Shown: positions 9,080-19,365, counted from the stretch's first letter. The stretch is 64,000 nucleotides of DNA from Nematopogon swammerdamellus (GCA_946902875.1 OX336341.1:806001-870000); one strand, 5' to 3'. The notes: generated from the letters alone by a model not told the origin. Program-made: numbers and translations.

Positions 9080-12000
9080 GTCAGTCAGTCAGTCAGTCAG
9101 CGTGTAAGCGTCCACTGCTGGACATACGCCTCTCCAATTTTCCTCCAGTCCTCCCGGCCTTCAGCGATACGGAACCACTGATTTCCGCCGGCGTACTTGA
9201 TGTCGTCGTCCCACCTGGCGGGTGGTCTTCCCACACTCCGTTTTCCTGTCCACGGCCGCCAGTGTAGGACACGGTTACTCCAACGGTCATCGTCTCTTCG
9301 GCTAACGTGCCCAGCCCACTGCCACTTGAGCTTAGCCACCCGGTGTCCAATATCGACTACTTTGGTGCGTCGGCGGATTGCCTCGTTACGCACCATATCA
9401 CGTAGCGATATACCCAGCATGGCTCGCTCCATTGCTCGCTGGGCAACTTTCAACCTTTGGACAACAGCGACCGTCAGAGTCCACGTTTCACATCCGTACG
9501 TCATAACCGGGAGGACACACTGGTCATATATACGGGTCTTTAAATTCTGCGGAAGGTCAGACTTCAGGACGAATTTTAGTTTTCCGAAGGCAGCCCAACC
9601 CAGTTGAATTCGTCTCTCCACCTCCTTAAGCAGACCTTGTCTACCAAGCCGCAGAATTTGACCGAGGTATATGTACTCTTCAACCTGTTCGATCACTTCT
9701 CCGCCAATAACAAATTGTCCTCCCGTCATAACCTCGGTCGCCATGACCTTGGTTTTGTCCCGGTTCATCTTCAGACCAACCTTCATCGACGCTGTATAAA
9801 GGTCTTCCAGCATGATCTGAAGCTGATCTCGGGAATTGGACAGAAGAACAATGTCATCGGCGAAACGCAGATGACTGAGAAGATCTCCATTCACGTTTAT
9901 ACCCATGTTGTCCCACTCAAGCATCTTGAACACATCTTCCAATGCGTTTGTGAAGAGCTTGGGTGAGATCACATCCCCCTGCCTTACGCCTTTACCAAGG
10001 AGGATAGGTTGGGTATTCTCGTGAAGCCTCACAGTCATCGTCGCGGACCGATACAGATTTCGGAGCACCTCGATGTAGCGGTGGTCGATTCTGCACCTGA
10101 GGAGGGAGTTTTCGACAGCCCATTTTTCAACTGAGTCGAACGCCTTCTCATAGTCGACGAAGGCTAGGAAGAGCGGCTTGTTGTACTCCTCGCATTTTTG
10201 CACCACTTGTCTCACAGTAAATATGTGGTCCATGGTGCCGTACCCTTTCCTAAATCCAGCTTGCTCACGAGGCTGGTACTGGTCCAGCCTCTGTGTCAGC
10301 CGACTCGTGATGACTCTTGAAAAGACCTTGTACACGTGGCTAAGAAGTGAGATAGGTCGATAGTTTTTCAACTTCGCCCTATCCCCCTTCTTGTGAAACA
10401 AGACAACGACACTATTTCGCCATGCGGCCGGAACTACACCGCCTTCAAGAACTGCATTGAACAGTTTTTGCAGTTCCTTCAGGATCGGTCGTCCGCCAGC
10501 GTTCAGCAGCTCTGTCGTTATCCCGTCTTCACCTGGAGCCTTGTGTTTTTTGAGTCCTTTCAAGGCAGCCTTTATCTCATAGACACTAATATCGGGTAGA
10601 TCCTCCGTGTAGTGTCTAGTGAGCGGCGCACGCCTATCAGAGTCGACTGGTTTGCTTGGACTTGGGGCAGGGATTGCTGCGGAGTACAATTGGCCATAAA
10701 ATTCCTCTACCGCCTCAAGAATATCCGGCTTTCTTGCAGTGACAACCCCATTCGCCCGCTCGAGTTTCGAGATTTGGTTAGCGCCGGTAGAGAAGGCACG
10801 GGCAAACACTTTGCTGCCTCGATTTTTCTCTATAACGCGCTCAACCATCTTCATGTTCTCTCGGCGAATATCACGGCGAATGGACTTGCTTATGGTCTTG
10901 TTGAGGTTCCTGTGCACGACACTACTCCGGGTCTCCGGTTTCATATTCCGTCGTGTTTCCAGGAGCCTCAACGTCTCTGCGGATAGCTTGCTACGGGGTG
11001 CCTGTCGACTTTTGCTGAAGTGCTGCTCTGCAGTGTCCGTTAGTGCGGATACGAAGCCCGTATACACCTTGTCGATGTCGGCATCCTCATCTCGTGGCGC
11101 TAAGCTAAAAGCATCCGCGAGTTTGGCTTCGAAATTTTCGAGCGTCTCGTCCGGTATGTTTAGCTTGGCCAACGGTTTGTGGATGAGTTTGCGCCGTTCC
11201 ATCTTGAGGTTTAGCTTCAGCGTACCTCGCACTAGTCGGTGATCGCTGCCAGTATCGAAGCGGTTTAGGACAGTAACGTCTATACACGACGATTTACTGT
11301 CCGCCAGTATGAAGTCGATCTCGTTCCTCGTGCAACCGTCAGGGCTGGCCCACGTCCATTTCCTTTTTTCCTTCTTCAGGAAAAAGGTATTCATGGCGTG
11401 GAGCTGGTTGGCTTCGAGATAGTTGACCAACATCTGGCCGCGTCGATTCCTGACACCGATACCGTACGGACCTACTGCTCTGTCTCCCTTCAGAGGCTTG
11501 CCCAGTTTGGCATTAAAATCTCCCATCACGTACTGGAAGTGAGATTTGTTGGTTTCTAAGGCTTTGGATACATCCTCGTAAAACTGCTCCACCTCGTCGT
11601 CAGCGTGTGAACTTGTGGGAGCGTATACCTGCACCACCTTCAGCTGATACCGCTTGTTCAGCCTGATGATGATGTAGGCCACTCTGTCCGACACGCTGTC
11701 GATTTCGATGATGCTGTTCACGAGGCTGCGCCTCACCATAAATCCCACTCCACCTTCCGATTTTTGGGGATTTCCTCTGAAGTAGAATAGGTTGCCGGAA
11801 CGTAGCACTTCAGTCTCTTCGCCCTTTCTTCTGACCTCGCAAAGACCCAGGATGTCCCATTTTATATGAGCCAGCTCCTGTTCCAGCTCGACCAGTTTCT
11901 CTTGCGTTCTCAAAGTCCGTATGTTATGGGTAGCCAAGTGTAGTTGGGTGTGGCAGCCAGATCTAACCCAGGGATTCTTAGCACCCCTCGCCCCGCCGGA

Positions 12001-12337
12001 ACCTGGACCGCCACCACGATGATCCGGAATAGCGGGGCCGCTGGGAACTAGGGGCCGAGGTACTGTAGGACTTTTCATTGGAGGTTTTGGCCATAAAACG
12101 CCACGTTGGCCAAACGTCTTGGCGAGTCTTCCGCTCTCGTCAGCCTTAGGATTGTAATACCTATGGTATTACGCACCTAAGTTTCCAGGATACACCGCGA
12201 GGAGGTGTGAGTCGGAAATTTGAGAAAGAATTTCACTCCGCTACTACTTCACCATCGTGCGATGGTGCAGCATTAGCAGGAGATTAATTCAGTCTCCCTT
12301 TTATATCCCATAAAATATCAATATACAAATATCAATA
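9080..12337 (-). mobile_element. Apparently full-length RTE-type non-LTR retrotransposon
   Basis: About 3.26 kb, the usual full length of RTE-clade elements. Reading on the minus strand: a ~260-bp 5' region (12337 to 12079), one long ORF, and a (CTGA)n tail at 9080-9100 with virtually no 3' UTR. The 10-mer TAAAATCATA occurs immediately outside the tail (9070-9079) and again at 12338-12347, a plausible target-site duplication; in AT-rich DNA a chance match is possible. The uninterrupted ORF suggests a recent insertion. Small 3' fragments of related elements lie at 20028-20130 and 53761-53840. Confidence 0.85.
9097..12078 (-). CDS. RTE-type endonuclease/reverse transcriptase, 993 aa
   Basis: A bifunctional protein for target-primed reverse transcription, expected to act on chromatin in the nucleus. 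Residues ~45-290 are an apurinic-type endonuclease: ATHNIRTLRT, catalytic E81 in LCEVRRKG, GDFNAKLG (186-193), NEIDFIL (252-258) and SDHRLV (278-283). Residues ~495-790 are the reverse transcriptase: KAPGEDGITTELL, KNYRPISLLS (571-580), AGFRKGYGT (607-615), catalytic D in VDYEKAFD (641-648), GVRQGDVISPKLF (697-709) and FADD (739-742; many relatives have YADD). The C-terminal ~200 residues (YGCETWTL, WAGHVSRR, GRPPARWDDDI, AYVQQWT) are typical of RTE proteins. No frameshift or stop. The TGA stop lies inside the first unit of the (CTGA)n tail. The N-terminal ~40 proline/glycine-rich residues are less certain, and the true start could be downstream. Confidence 0.93.
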   Translation of the reverse strand: MKSPTVPRPLVPSGPAIPDHRGGGPGSGGARGAKNPWVRSGCHTQLHLATHNIRTLRTQEKLVELEQELAHIKWDILGLCEVRRKGEETEVLRSGNLFYFRGNPQKSEGGVGFMVRRSLVNSIIEIDSVSDRVAYIIIRLNKRYQLKVVQVYAPTSSHADDEVEQFYEDVSKALETNKSHFQYVMGDFNAKLGKPLKGDRAVGPYGIGVRNRRGQMLVNYLEANQLHAMNTFFLKKEKRKWTWASPDGCTRNEIDFILADSKSSCIDVTVLNRFDTGSDHRLVRGTLKLNLKMERRKLIHKPLAKLNIPDETLENFEAKLADAFSLAPRDEDADIDKVYTGFVSALTDTAEQHFSKSRQAPRSKLSAETLRLLETRRNMKPETRSSVVHRNLNKTISKSIRRDIRRENMKMVERVIEKNRGSKVFARAFSTGANQISKLERANGVVTARKPDILEAVEEFYGQLYSAAIPAPSPSKPVDSDRRAPLTRHYTEDLPDISVYEIKAALKGLKKHKAPGEDGITTELLNAGGRPILKELQKLFNAVLEGGVVPAAWRNSVVVLFHKKGDRAKLKNYRPISLLSHVYKVFSRVITSRLTQRLDQYQPREQAGFRKGYGTMDHIFTVRQVVQKCEEYNKPLFLAFVDYEKAFDSVEKWAVENSLLRCRIDHRYIEVLRNLYRSATMTVRLHENTQPILLGKGVRQGDVISPKLFTNALEDVFKMLEWDNMGINVNGDLLSHLRFADDIVLLSNSRDQLQIMLEDLYTASMKVGLKMNRDKTKVMATEVMTGGQFVIGGEVIEQVEEYIYLGQILRLGRQGLLKEVERRIQLGWAAFGKLKFVLKSDLPQNLKTRIYDQCVLPVMTYGCETWTLTVAVVQRLKVAQRAMERAMLGISLRDMVRNEAIRRRTKVVDIGHRVAKLKWQWAGHVSRRDDDRWSNRVLHWRPWTGKRSVGRPPARWDDDIKYAGGNQWFRIAEGREDWRKIGEAYVQQWTLTR

Positions 12338-12347
12338 TAAAATCATA

Positions 12348-12525
12348 ATACAAATATATTTTGTTTTCCTTATAACGAGACCTTTTCATTTACAGGTCAC
12401 ACGGTGCACTTAGAAAAAAAATCTAATTTTATTTAGAATTCTAATTTGTCCCTAAAATTTACGCCCAAAATAGAAATTCGTTCACATACGCTTTACGTGA
12501 TTGGGTCATCAAACTCTGCCTATAA
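12348..12525. other. Unassigned AT-rich DNA
   Basis: No feature recognised between the RTE flank and the next MITE. Confidence 0.3.
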
Positions 12526-12720
12526 GGTCTATCAATAGTAGGTAACGATACGTACGCTAAGGGGTGGATGTGTATCAGATACTGATCACGTTCCCATATA
12601 ATTTTTTTTTACGGTATAAAGAAATTACTTATTATAAGGTGAAATACGCGCACTTCACGTATTAAATTTGAGGAGTGAGTAGGTTTTTTATAACGGTAAA
12701 AAAAATTGGCTTATGGTAAT
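12526..12720 (-). mobile_element. Truncated relative of the 3264-3514 MITE
   Basis: The left end GGTCTATCAATAGTAGG, then CGTACGCTAAGGGGTGG and TATCAGATACTGATCACG, plus the interior CGCGCACTTCACGTATTAAA, match the reverse complement of the 3264-3514 element. The other terminus is lost near 12720. Confidence 0.65.
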
Positions 12721-12766
12721 ACTTAGTCTTTCATTTAAAAAAAAAAATCAACTAAGTATTAGTAAA
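12717..12766. repeat. Short inverted repeat TAATACTTAGT/ACTAAGTATTA
   Basis: An 11-bp perfect inverted pair separated by an A-rich loop. It may be a degenerate mini-hairpin; nothing more can be said. Confidence 0.4.
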
Positions 12767-13073
12767 CAATTTCAAATCGAATTAATGAAAATTACCCCAC
12801 CATTTTCAAGTCAATCTATTTCAAGAGGCGACGTCTTCGAATTGCTATAATAAGATTTTCTAAAATATGGAAGCCACAACATTGCGGTCTCCCGACCCAG
12901 ATTCACTTCTAGTACTTCTTAGTAAATTGTGTATGTATGTCACAAATGGCTGTTCATTGTGACCATTTCACAGTGACCGCCTTTGCAGGTGACCGCATGT
13001 AGTTTTGTGCCCTCTTGCATTAGATCTTCTTATTGCTAATTGACAGATCACTGTAAGAAGTAAGATCAAGTAT
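12767..13073. other. Unassigned DNA
   Basis: No coding or repeat signal recognised. Confidence 0.3.
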
Positions 13074-13215
13074 AGTCTCGGGTCCTTCAAGAAGGGCGTG
13101 AATGGGCACCTGTCAGGCCTGCATGGCCTTCGCAACCTCCGCATACGATCGAATGTCCATGAGCGTCGTTTGACATCTTATGGGTGGCTCCGCGTCATAT
13201 GTCGCGCTATCAATA
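13074..13215 (+). pseudogene. 3' scrap of a Jockey/CR1-like LINE
   Basis: GTCTCGGGTCCTTCAAGA, GCACCTGTCAGGCCTGCATG and TATGTCGCGCTATC followed by an A-run match the better copy at 30724-30936, whose frame gives SFKRGVNWHL and ends near RRHNVAL. This copy is more decayed and its frame is disrupted. Confidence 0.55.
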
Positions 13216-14230
13216 AAAAAAAACACTGTAAGGTAAAAACTAACGATGTAAACTGTAGGTATAGCATGGACGGCCTAACCTGAGGCGAACACACATACGC
13301 ACACAAATTCATTTCTCTAATACAAATGCTTGACATGCACCTATACATGGCCTGAGCACTACTACACTCGCAGAATTTTATACTCACCGTCATGCGTGAA
13401 TGTATTTGTACGCCTCAGGTTAGAACGAACGACCTATAGATGGTTGTAGTGTAGAGATGACTGAAATATATTTAATTGTGCAATGATTTCTCTTTGCCCC
13501 AGAAAATAACATGCAATCATTACTTATAGGAAAACAATCATTGTGAATCCATAAGAGAGAATTAATTGAACAGACACTCATTCCTCCAATCGTCTAAGTG
13601 GGCAGAGAGTGGTGAACATAAAACGTGATGAGCGGCTTGCGAGTAGCCGGGCACGTATCTCATAACGGGGAGGTTTATAGCCGCCATATTGCTTTCGTTC
13701 GTGATATCTGCTTCAGCGTCACGTGATACAGATGGTGTTCTATTTTTTGAAAACTTCAGTTGAGTTTATGCATCGTTCTACGGGGTTTGCAAATTGTAAG
13801 TGGCTACAAAAATCATATTAGACATTTAATTGCAAATCTTGGAATGTTCCACTCGTTTCATAAAGAATTTCCAACAATTTCATCTGTGTGAGATGATCCT
13901 ACATTGATATATTTTAAAAATAAGATTAATGTTCACTCACTTTATTAGAACATGCTACGGCACAACTACGGCACAGAATATCTAATCTATGTAACGCATA
14001 TGCAGTAAAAGCTACAGAAATGTCGCCCTAACCTTGAGGAGTTGATAGCGTCCGCCTTACAATGTACAAACGAGGAGAGCACTTATTGTTACATTGTGTT
14101 TAATTTATCGTCTTGTGTACTCAACAGTACATAAAGAACGAAAGAAACTTAGCTCAAATGGGAGACAGTTGTGATTAGCAGCGTCGTGTCGTCTGCAGAT
14201 GAGATGATAGAGAAATTAATGGGCATTGCT
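13216..14230. other. Unassigned DNA
   Basis: About 1 kb with no recognisable family, long frame or notable structure. Confidence 0.3.
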
Positions 14231-14560
14231 CGTGTGGGGCCGGTACTTAAAAAGAATAGCCCCACTGCATCTCTCCCCACGCATGTCGTAAAAGGCGACT
14301 AAGGGATAAGGACAAGATGCCGCGCTAAAGGGCGACAGGTTCGCCACCTCTCACCTTGGCACGGTACTTCCATCGAGTCATGCAGCAGGCGGGCCTTCGT
14401 GCCTTACTTGCTGCTTGATCGATTGAATCTTGTTCGAATACTTTGCGAAACGTGGCGGTCGGTGTTGTGCTGTAATTTACCAGAGTTCTTGCAGCGCAAC
14501 ACTGATTACTCTGCTTACCCCGATTGTCGGGACTTAGCGTGTGTGATTGTATGTATGTAC
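14231..14560 (+). mobile_element. Retroposon B, near-complete copy with GTGTGGGGCC head
   Basis: Begins CGTGTGGGGCCGGTACTT, passes GTCGTAAAAGGCGACTAAGG, GCCGCGCTAAAGGGCGACAG, CTTGGCACGGTAC and CGATTGTCGGGAC, and ends in TGTATGTATGTA. The first ~75 bp are the same head that precedes SINE-A at 25206 and 61167, while the body and tail differ. No coding capacity. Confidence 0.85.
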
Positions 14561-15730
14561 GCTCCTACGGAGTAAGCAAACAATGCCGTCTTGGCCCAAT
14601 GTGTGGATAGGTATGTTTAATTAATAAAATGTTGGCAGGAATGAATGAATGAAATGAAAATGAAAACAATACAGTGGAGATCAGTGTCCAACCAACCTAT
14701 GAAAGTACCTACTTATAACATCCGCAACACGCTACTTCCGCTACGTCACATCCACAACGCATACACATGTGACATTTTCAAAGGATCGGTATGATATTTC
14801 ATGGTACAGGTGGCACCGGATATTTATAAAATTTTTGTTTTTTCCGAATATTTACATATGCACGGTTGGTTGTTAACGAATTTTACTAAAAGCATACTTT
14901 CTTACCTATTATAAATAAGAATATTCCACTCACAATAGATTAAATCTTCAATCTTCTGTCAAAAATAATAAATCTAGAATTGACCTTGAAAACACACAAA
15001 AACGTGCCTTGATGCACAACTCACGCGCACAATATCTCCCACTATACAAAAACGCGTAGACAACGGCAGGCTTGTCTGTCTGTATGTCACGCTTACACCC
15101 ACGAACACACACACAGGACGACTCAACAGTGCGAAATAAATTTGCATTAATTATGAACACACAGTAGCCAAATGCGCATCCTTGCGGTACGCCGTCGAGC
15201 TTGTTGGAACTCTTTTATCGTTTTCAATACCTAAATATTGTGATAATAAGGTCCTATTTTGGTTAATTGAACAATACAATTTTAAATCGAATCCAACGCT
15301 TGCAACGGGTTCGATATACACGAAATATGAAGACATTCTGTCTTGAAAGCATTGTACGAAGCTTTGATAATAACAAATGATAATGATGAAACAAACTGAA
15401 TGTGTGTTTTGTATTCTTATGGCGAAATTAATAACTAAAACTGAAAATATGAATCTGCCTATACCCCTTTTTTGGCGGCCGTCGTCGGTTCACAGAGAAT
15501 CTAAAAATGCAAAATATGAAAATTGCTAAACACACAGTCGCCTTCAAGTATGGCTGCGTTCTTTATGCATACGTACTACCTATTAGTTTGTTGACTTTAG
15601 CATTTACATCTTCACAGTCATCCTATTGTCCCCATATTCGAAATAATAGACATACCTCGCTCGTCCGCACATGCGCGTGTTTATTTATGTAACTATCTGC
15701 TAAATTTTCTATACAATCTTCAATTAACTA
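14561..15730. other. Unassigned DNA
   Basis: No repeat family or convincing frame recognised; the short frames at 14948-15692 show no family motif. Confidence 0.3.
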
Positions 15731-15842
15731 CATACACACATACATATCACACACACTGAATCCCGACAATCGGGGTAAGCAGAGTAATCGGTGTTGTTCT
15801 GCAAGAACTCTGGTCAGTTACAGCACACCACCGATAACCACG
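15731..15842 (-). mobile_element. Retroposon B, 3' fragment
   Basis: Starts with CATACA-type tail repeats, then CCCGACAATCGGGGTAAGC and AGAGTAATCGGTGTTG. 5'-truncated. Confidence 0.7.
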
Positions 15843-16406
15843 TTCAATTAACTACAAAAACCATTTAATATGTTATAATAATATATAGTTAATAATATAT
15901 AGTTAATAATATCTATCAAGATAATATAATTTATTAGACAGAAATGTTAATTCGAATGTATTCGATTTGTTTGGCGCAAAAATATTAGTTTTAAAGGTAA
16001 ATTTGACATTTACAAATGCGGCAACCGATAAGGTTGTGTCCAAACGAGTTGTAAATTCAAGGTCTTTCGATTCACCTTGTCGCTGAAAACACGTGAATAG
16101 TTTTGCAAGTATTTGTCGGTAGGGGCAATCCTATTCAGCTGTCTTGAATAATGTAAACATACATTATTCAATAATGACCGCGACTTTGTTTACAGTTTTC
16201 ACTTGCGCGAAACGCTGCTATGAATGTGAAAAATATCGAAGCCTCTGATAAAATCATGAAAGATTGTCCTAGTTCATTAAAGTCCTCTGGTATCTGGTAT
16301 CTGCGAAGGAAAAAAGGTATTAGTCGTAAGACCATCAGACCGCAACCGGTCTTTTTTGCGCGGTAAACCGCGCGAGGCCTGCCGTCACTTTGTCCGCCCT
16401 ATATAT
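15843..16406. other. Unassigned DNA leading to the left inverted-repeat arm
   Basis: TATAGTTAATAATA is duplicated near 15885-15910. At 16330-16401 the text (GACCGCAACCGGTC, GCGCGGTAAACCGCGC) resembles the 3' UTR-like tail of the LINE remnant at 18582-18640; both contain CTTTGTCCGCCCTA. Otherwise nothing. Confidence 0.35.
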
Positions 16407-16416
16407 AAAAAAAAAA

Positions 16417-16790
16417 GTTTTAAAAAACATAAAACCGACTTCCTAAAAAAAGTAAAACTAAAAAACTATTTAAAATAAAAATATAAAAACCGCCTTCAAA
16501 AATATATGAAATAAAAACCTAAAAAAAAAAACGAACCCTAGAGTTGAAGGCGGTGCTAAAAAGGCTACACAAATCACAAAGGATATTATCATCCGCTCAT
16601 GTTTTCTTTCATGCATCATTTTTGCTTGCTTTAGCACCGCCTTCAACTCTAGGGTTCGTTTTTTTTTTTAGGTTTTTATTTCATATATTTTTGAAGGCGG
16701 TTTTTATATTTTTATTTTAAATAGTTTTTTAGTTTTACTTTTTTTAGGAAGTCGGTTTTATGTTTTTTAAAACTTTTTTTTTATTTCACA
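16417..16790. repeat. Terminal AT-rich hairpin of the left arm
   Basis: Stem 1 (about 16417-16565: ATAAAACCGACTTCCT, AACCGCCTTC, GAACCCTAGAGTTGAAGGCG) is inverted in stem 2 (about 16630-16790). The loop includes AAAGGATATTATCATCC. At two positions where this copy differs from the right arm (16453 and 16471) the paired stem base differs as well (16737 and 16719), so base pairing is kept within each arm. Confidence 0.9.
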
Positions 16791-16910
16791 GTTTTTTTTA
16801 GTAATTTTTTGCTATTAATGTACTCGGCGGAATCGCTCGGCCTTCGGCCTCGCGATTCCGCCTCGCTTTCCAATCCGATCTTGACCCAATTAAAATAGGA
16901 CCACGTCAGC

Positions 16911-17268
16911 TTCGATAGCTCAGTGGTGCAGACAGTCAACTGTCGCTATTGAATTTTAAGCAACGCTGGGTGCGGTCAGTACTTAGATGGGTGACCGCTG
17001 ACCGTTGGAGGCTGACCAAGGTTCGGATTCCTCGTAAAACTGTAAGTCCCTTCCCTCGTAATTTTACTTGGTGGTAGGGTTTAACCTTCCCGGGTTGGTA
17101 CCACCGCACTGAATTAAACGTCGGTCGAAACGGCTATGTAAATAGTTTGTGTTTTCCGACCAGTTCAGTGTAGTCAGCACGATCAAAGGGGGAAGCACTG
17201 ACATGGCACTGGTGTTATGGGCTGACATCACAGACGTTGTAGGTGATGTTGCAGAACTTAGTAGAATG
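16911..17268 (+). mobile_element. SINE-A with composite tRNA/5S rRNA-like head
   Basis: The head reads GATAGCTCAGTGGTGCAGAC (tRNA A-box-like), then TTTTAAGCAACGCTGGGTGC and GGTCAGTACTTAGATGGGTG followed by ACCGC, which closely follow the 3' half of animal 5S rRNA including its internal promoter region, then GGTTCGGATTCC (tRNA B-box-like). The SINE-A body follows (GGTGGTAGGGTTTAAC, GGTTGGTACCACCGCACTG). The 3' end stops at GTAGGTGATGTTGCAG, without the usual CCATAAAA tail. It belongs to the arm and is mirrored in the right arm. Confidence 0.8.
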
Positions 17269-17450
17269 GACAGACATAAACGTGTTACGGAAGCCTACTT
17301 TTATTATAAAATAACCGTCGGAGGACCTTGGTTGAAAATTGTAAAATTTAGTAGAACGGATAGACATGCATATGTTACGGAACCCTACATTCATTTTGCA
17401 GAACTTAGTAGAATGGACAGACATAAACGTGTTACGGAACCCTACTTAAC
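17250..17450 (+). repeat. Three related ~48-bp units inside the left arm
   Basis: GCAGAACTTAGTAGAATGG followed by ACAGACATAAACGTGTTACG occurs at about 17251 and 17397, with a diverged unit at about 17340 (AAATTTAGTAGAACGGATAG). Frames across this region are by-products of the repeats and not genes. Confidence 0.75.
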
Positions 17451-18581
17451 AGTTGCACTCCGGGAGTGCCGGCAGATCCCGTGCCACTCTAACTTAACCC
17501 TTAACGCAATGACTTAAGGTTTCATTTTAAAAATGACGCTGACGCGATGTCGCGAGTTATACATTTTTACCCACCTAAAAAAGTGCCAAGAGCCGCTAAA
17601 GAAGTTTTCACTTCAAAAACCTCAGGGTTATCCCCTTTCAAATAAAAAAAAAAAGAATTTTCAAAATCGGCCCACAATTGACGGAGTAATCGCGTAACAA
17701 ACATCCAAAAAAAGAAAACATACCGTCGAATTGAGAATCTTTTAGGTCTAAAGTAAATTTCTCGTGAAGACAAATGCAACGAGCCCAAACACGATGGGTT
17801 TATCATGTGTAGTTTAGGAGTTCCTATGGCCACCTTCTGTCTCCATCATCAAACCAGCTCGATGGTACTCGGTACAGTAGGTACTGGCCAGGTACCATAA
17901 TAAATTAAACGCCGGTCGGAAAAGATAAAAAAATTTCAAATTTAGAATATTCATGAAACAAGGGTCCGAATATGTATCACTAGTATATCGATTCATGTAT
18001 TTCAACAGGACAGAGAAAATTTCAAAATATTAGGTATTTAATACTTTTTAGTTTTTTTTTTTTTGTTTTTTGGAAATCGGTTTAATATTTTTTAAAACAG
18101 TTTTTATTTCATTCTTTTTAGTAATATTACATAAAAAAGAATAATCGAAATCGAATAATCGAAATCGATTGAAGTGGTACAGAATTATTCGCCATATGTG
18201 TCAGACTGCAAATTGCTGAATAAGTCCACATCACAAATGTTTTGCTGAAGGTAACCACACACCATACTAATTTATCAAACTGAAAATTGCCGAAAACGAC
18301 CACATCACAAGTTTTGCTGAAGGTAACCACACACCATAGTATTATGCTGATTTTTCGAAAACCACTGAACCAATTTCGATAAAATTGAAATGGGACCACC
18401 TCGGAAGTATGACCTAACTAACAAAAAAAGAATTTTCTAAATCGGCCCTCAATTGACGGAGAAATCGTGTTACAAACATACAAAAAAATAAAAATAAAAA
18501 AAATAAAAAAAAAAATAAAAAAAAAAATAAACATACAGACGAATTGAGAACCTCCTCCTTTTTTGGAAGTCGGTTAAAAAT

Positions 18582-19365
18582 AGGGCATTCGCCGTGGCCG
18601 GCCGGCTGGCGATTTAGTAGCGGTCGCTTTGTCCGCCCTAAGTTAGGGCAGTCGCAGTGACCGACTGCTGGTTAGGGGCGAGCGGCATCGAAGCCGCTCT
18701 GTTGCTGGCACGTTCTGCAGTCTCTCGACTGCAGCTGCAGCTGCCTGTGGTGAAGAGAAAAGCGAATGAGTCGCGAATGTCAGTCGAACCGCCTGCTTGC
18801 TCGACATTGTCCCCGGCGCCTGCCGGGGCGATGGTGCTAGAAGGGACAAGTCCGCCAGTTCGATTATCACAGCGAAGAAGAACTAGCAAGAAACTTCGCT
18901 GCGTCGTGTCCTGGTCGTCGGCGGTAGGGAGGCGAGGTGGCTCCGGACCTGCGAAGTTAAACGTATGTGTTAGTATCGCCAGGTGACGCCGTGTCGATGG
19001 ATCCCGCAGTCGGTAGTCGCAAGCGCTAGCGATCAGCGGTTTGTCATGTCGGTACGCCCCCTTGAAGAATCCCGTGGACAGCTTCTGGAAATACTCCTCC
19101 AGCGGTGCTCTCCCTAGGTCTCTGTGTAGGTTGGCGTTTCTGTGGTACCAGGGCGCACCTGTGGCGATGCGCAAGAATTTGTGTTGCCTGACTCTCATCT
19201 TGTTGATGAATCCTTTGGCCGCACGCGCCCACGCCGGTGAGACGTAGGTCATGACGGGTCTGATGCAGGTTTTGTAAATTGTCAGCTTATTTCTAAATGA
19301 CAATTTACTTTCCCTGTTCAACATGGGGTACAGGCGGCGACAAATACCTGCGGGTCTAAAGTCCT
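18582..19365 (-). pseudogene. 5'-truncated Jockey-like LINE, RT C-terminus
   Basis: The minus-strand frame (19324 to 18638, 228 codons) opens LNRESKLSFRNKLTIYKTC and IRPVMTYVSPAWARAAK, the classic post-catalytic region of Jockey-clade reverse transcriptases, then FLRIATGAPWYHRN, DLGRAPLEEYFQKL and a Ser/Arg-rich tail. The homology continues upstream of the ATG (AGICRRLYPM), so the ATG is not a real start; the copy is broken off near 19365. The catalytic palm and endonuclease are missing. The 3' UTR (18582-18637) contains TAGGGCGGACAAAGCGAC and runs straight into the inner edge of the left inverted-repeat arm. Confidence 0.8.

Larger units (their letters stand above)
16407..18581. repeat. Left arm of a large inverted repeat (2.2 kb)
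   Basis: The 2175 bp here are mirrored at 26344-28581. Every reading frame I compared between the arms is identical in peptide (five frames, e.g. 17149-17517 against 27398-27766). From outside inward the arm holds: a long AT-rich hairpin (16417-16790), a GC hairpin (16822-16870), a tRNA/5S-headed SINE-A (16911-17268), three tandem ~48-bp units (17250-17450), unique-looking sequence related to 4640-4786, a duplicated GTAACCACACACCATA segment (18245-18340), and an A-rich inner edge ending CGGTTAAAAAT. The visible differences from the right arm are homopolymer lengths, a few substitutions in the outer hairpin, and a 64-bp duplication in the other arm. No transposase is encoded. Confidence 0.93.

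Noticed and set aside
9197..11242. Several plus-strand open frames of 60-167 codons
   Set aside because: They are antisense to the intact RTE reading frame, and have no domain of their own.
16945..17000. 5S rRNA-like sequence
   Set aside because: Only the 3' half is present, sandwiched between tRNA-like boxes in a repeated SINE; not a 5S gene.
17149..18399. Five open frames of 63-122 codons, duplicated in the right arm
   Set aside because: They run through the SINE and tandem units; their identity between arms reflects DNA duplication, not protein conservation.
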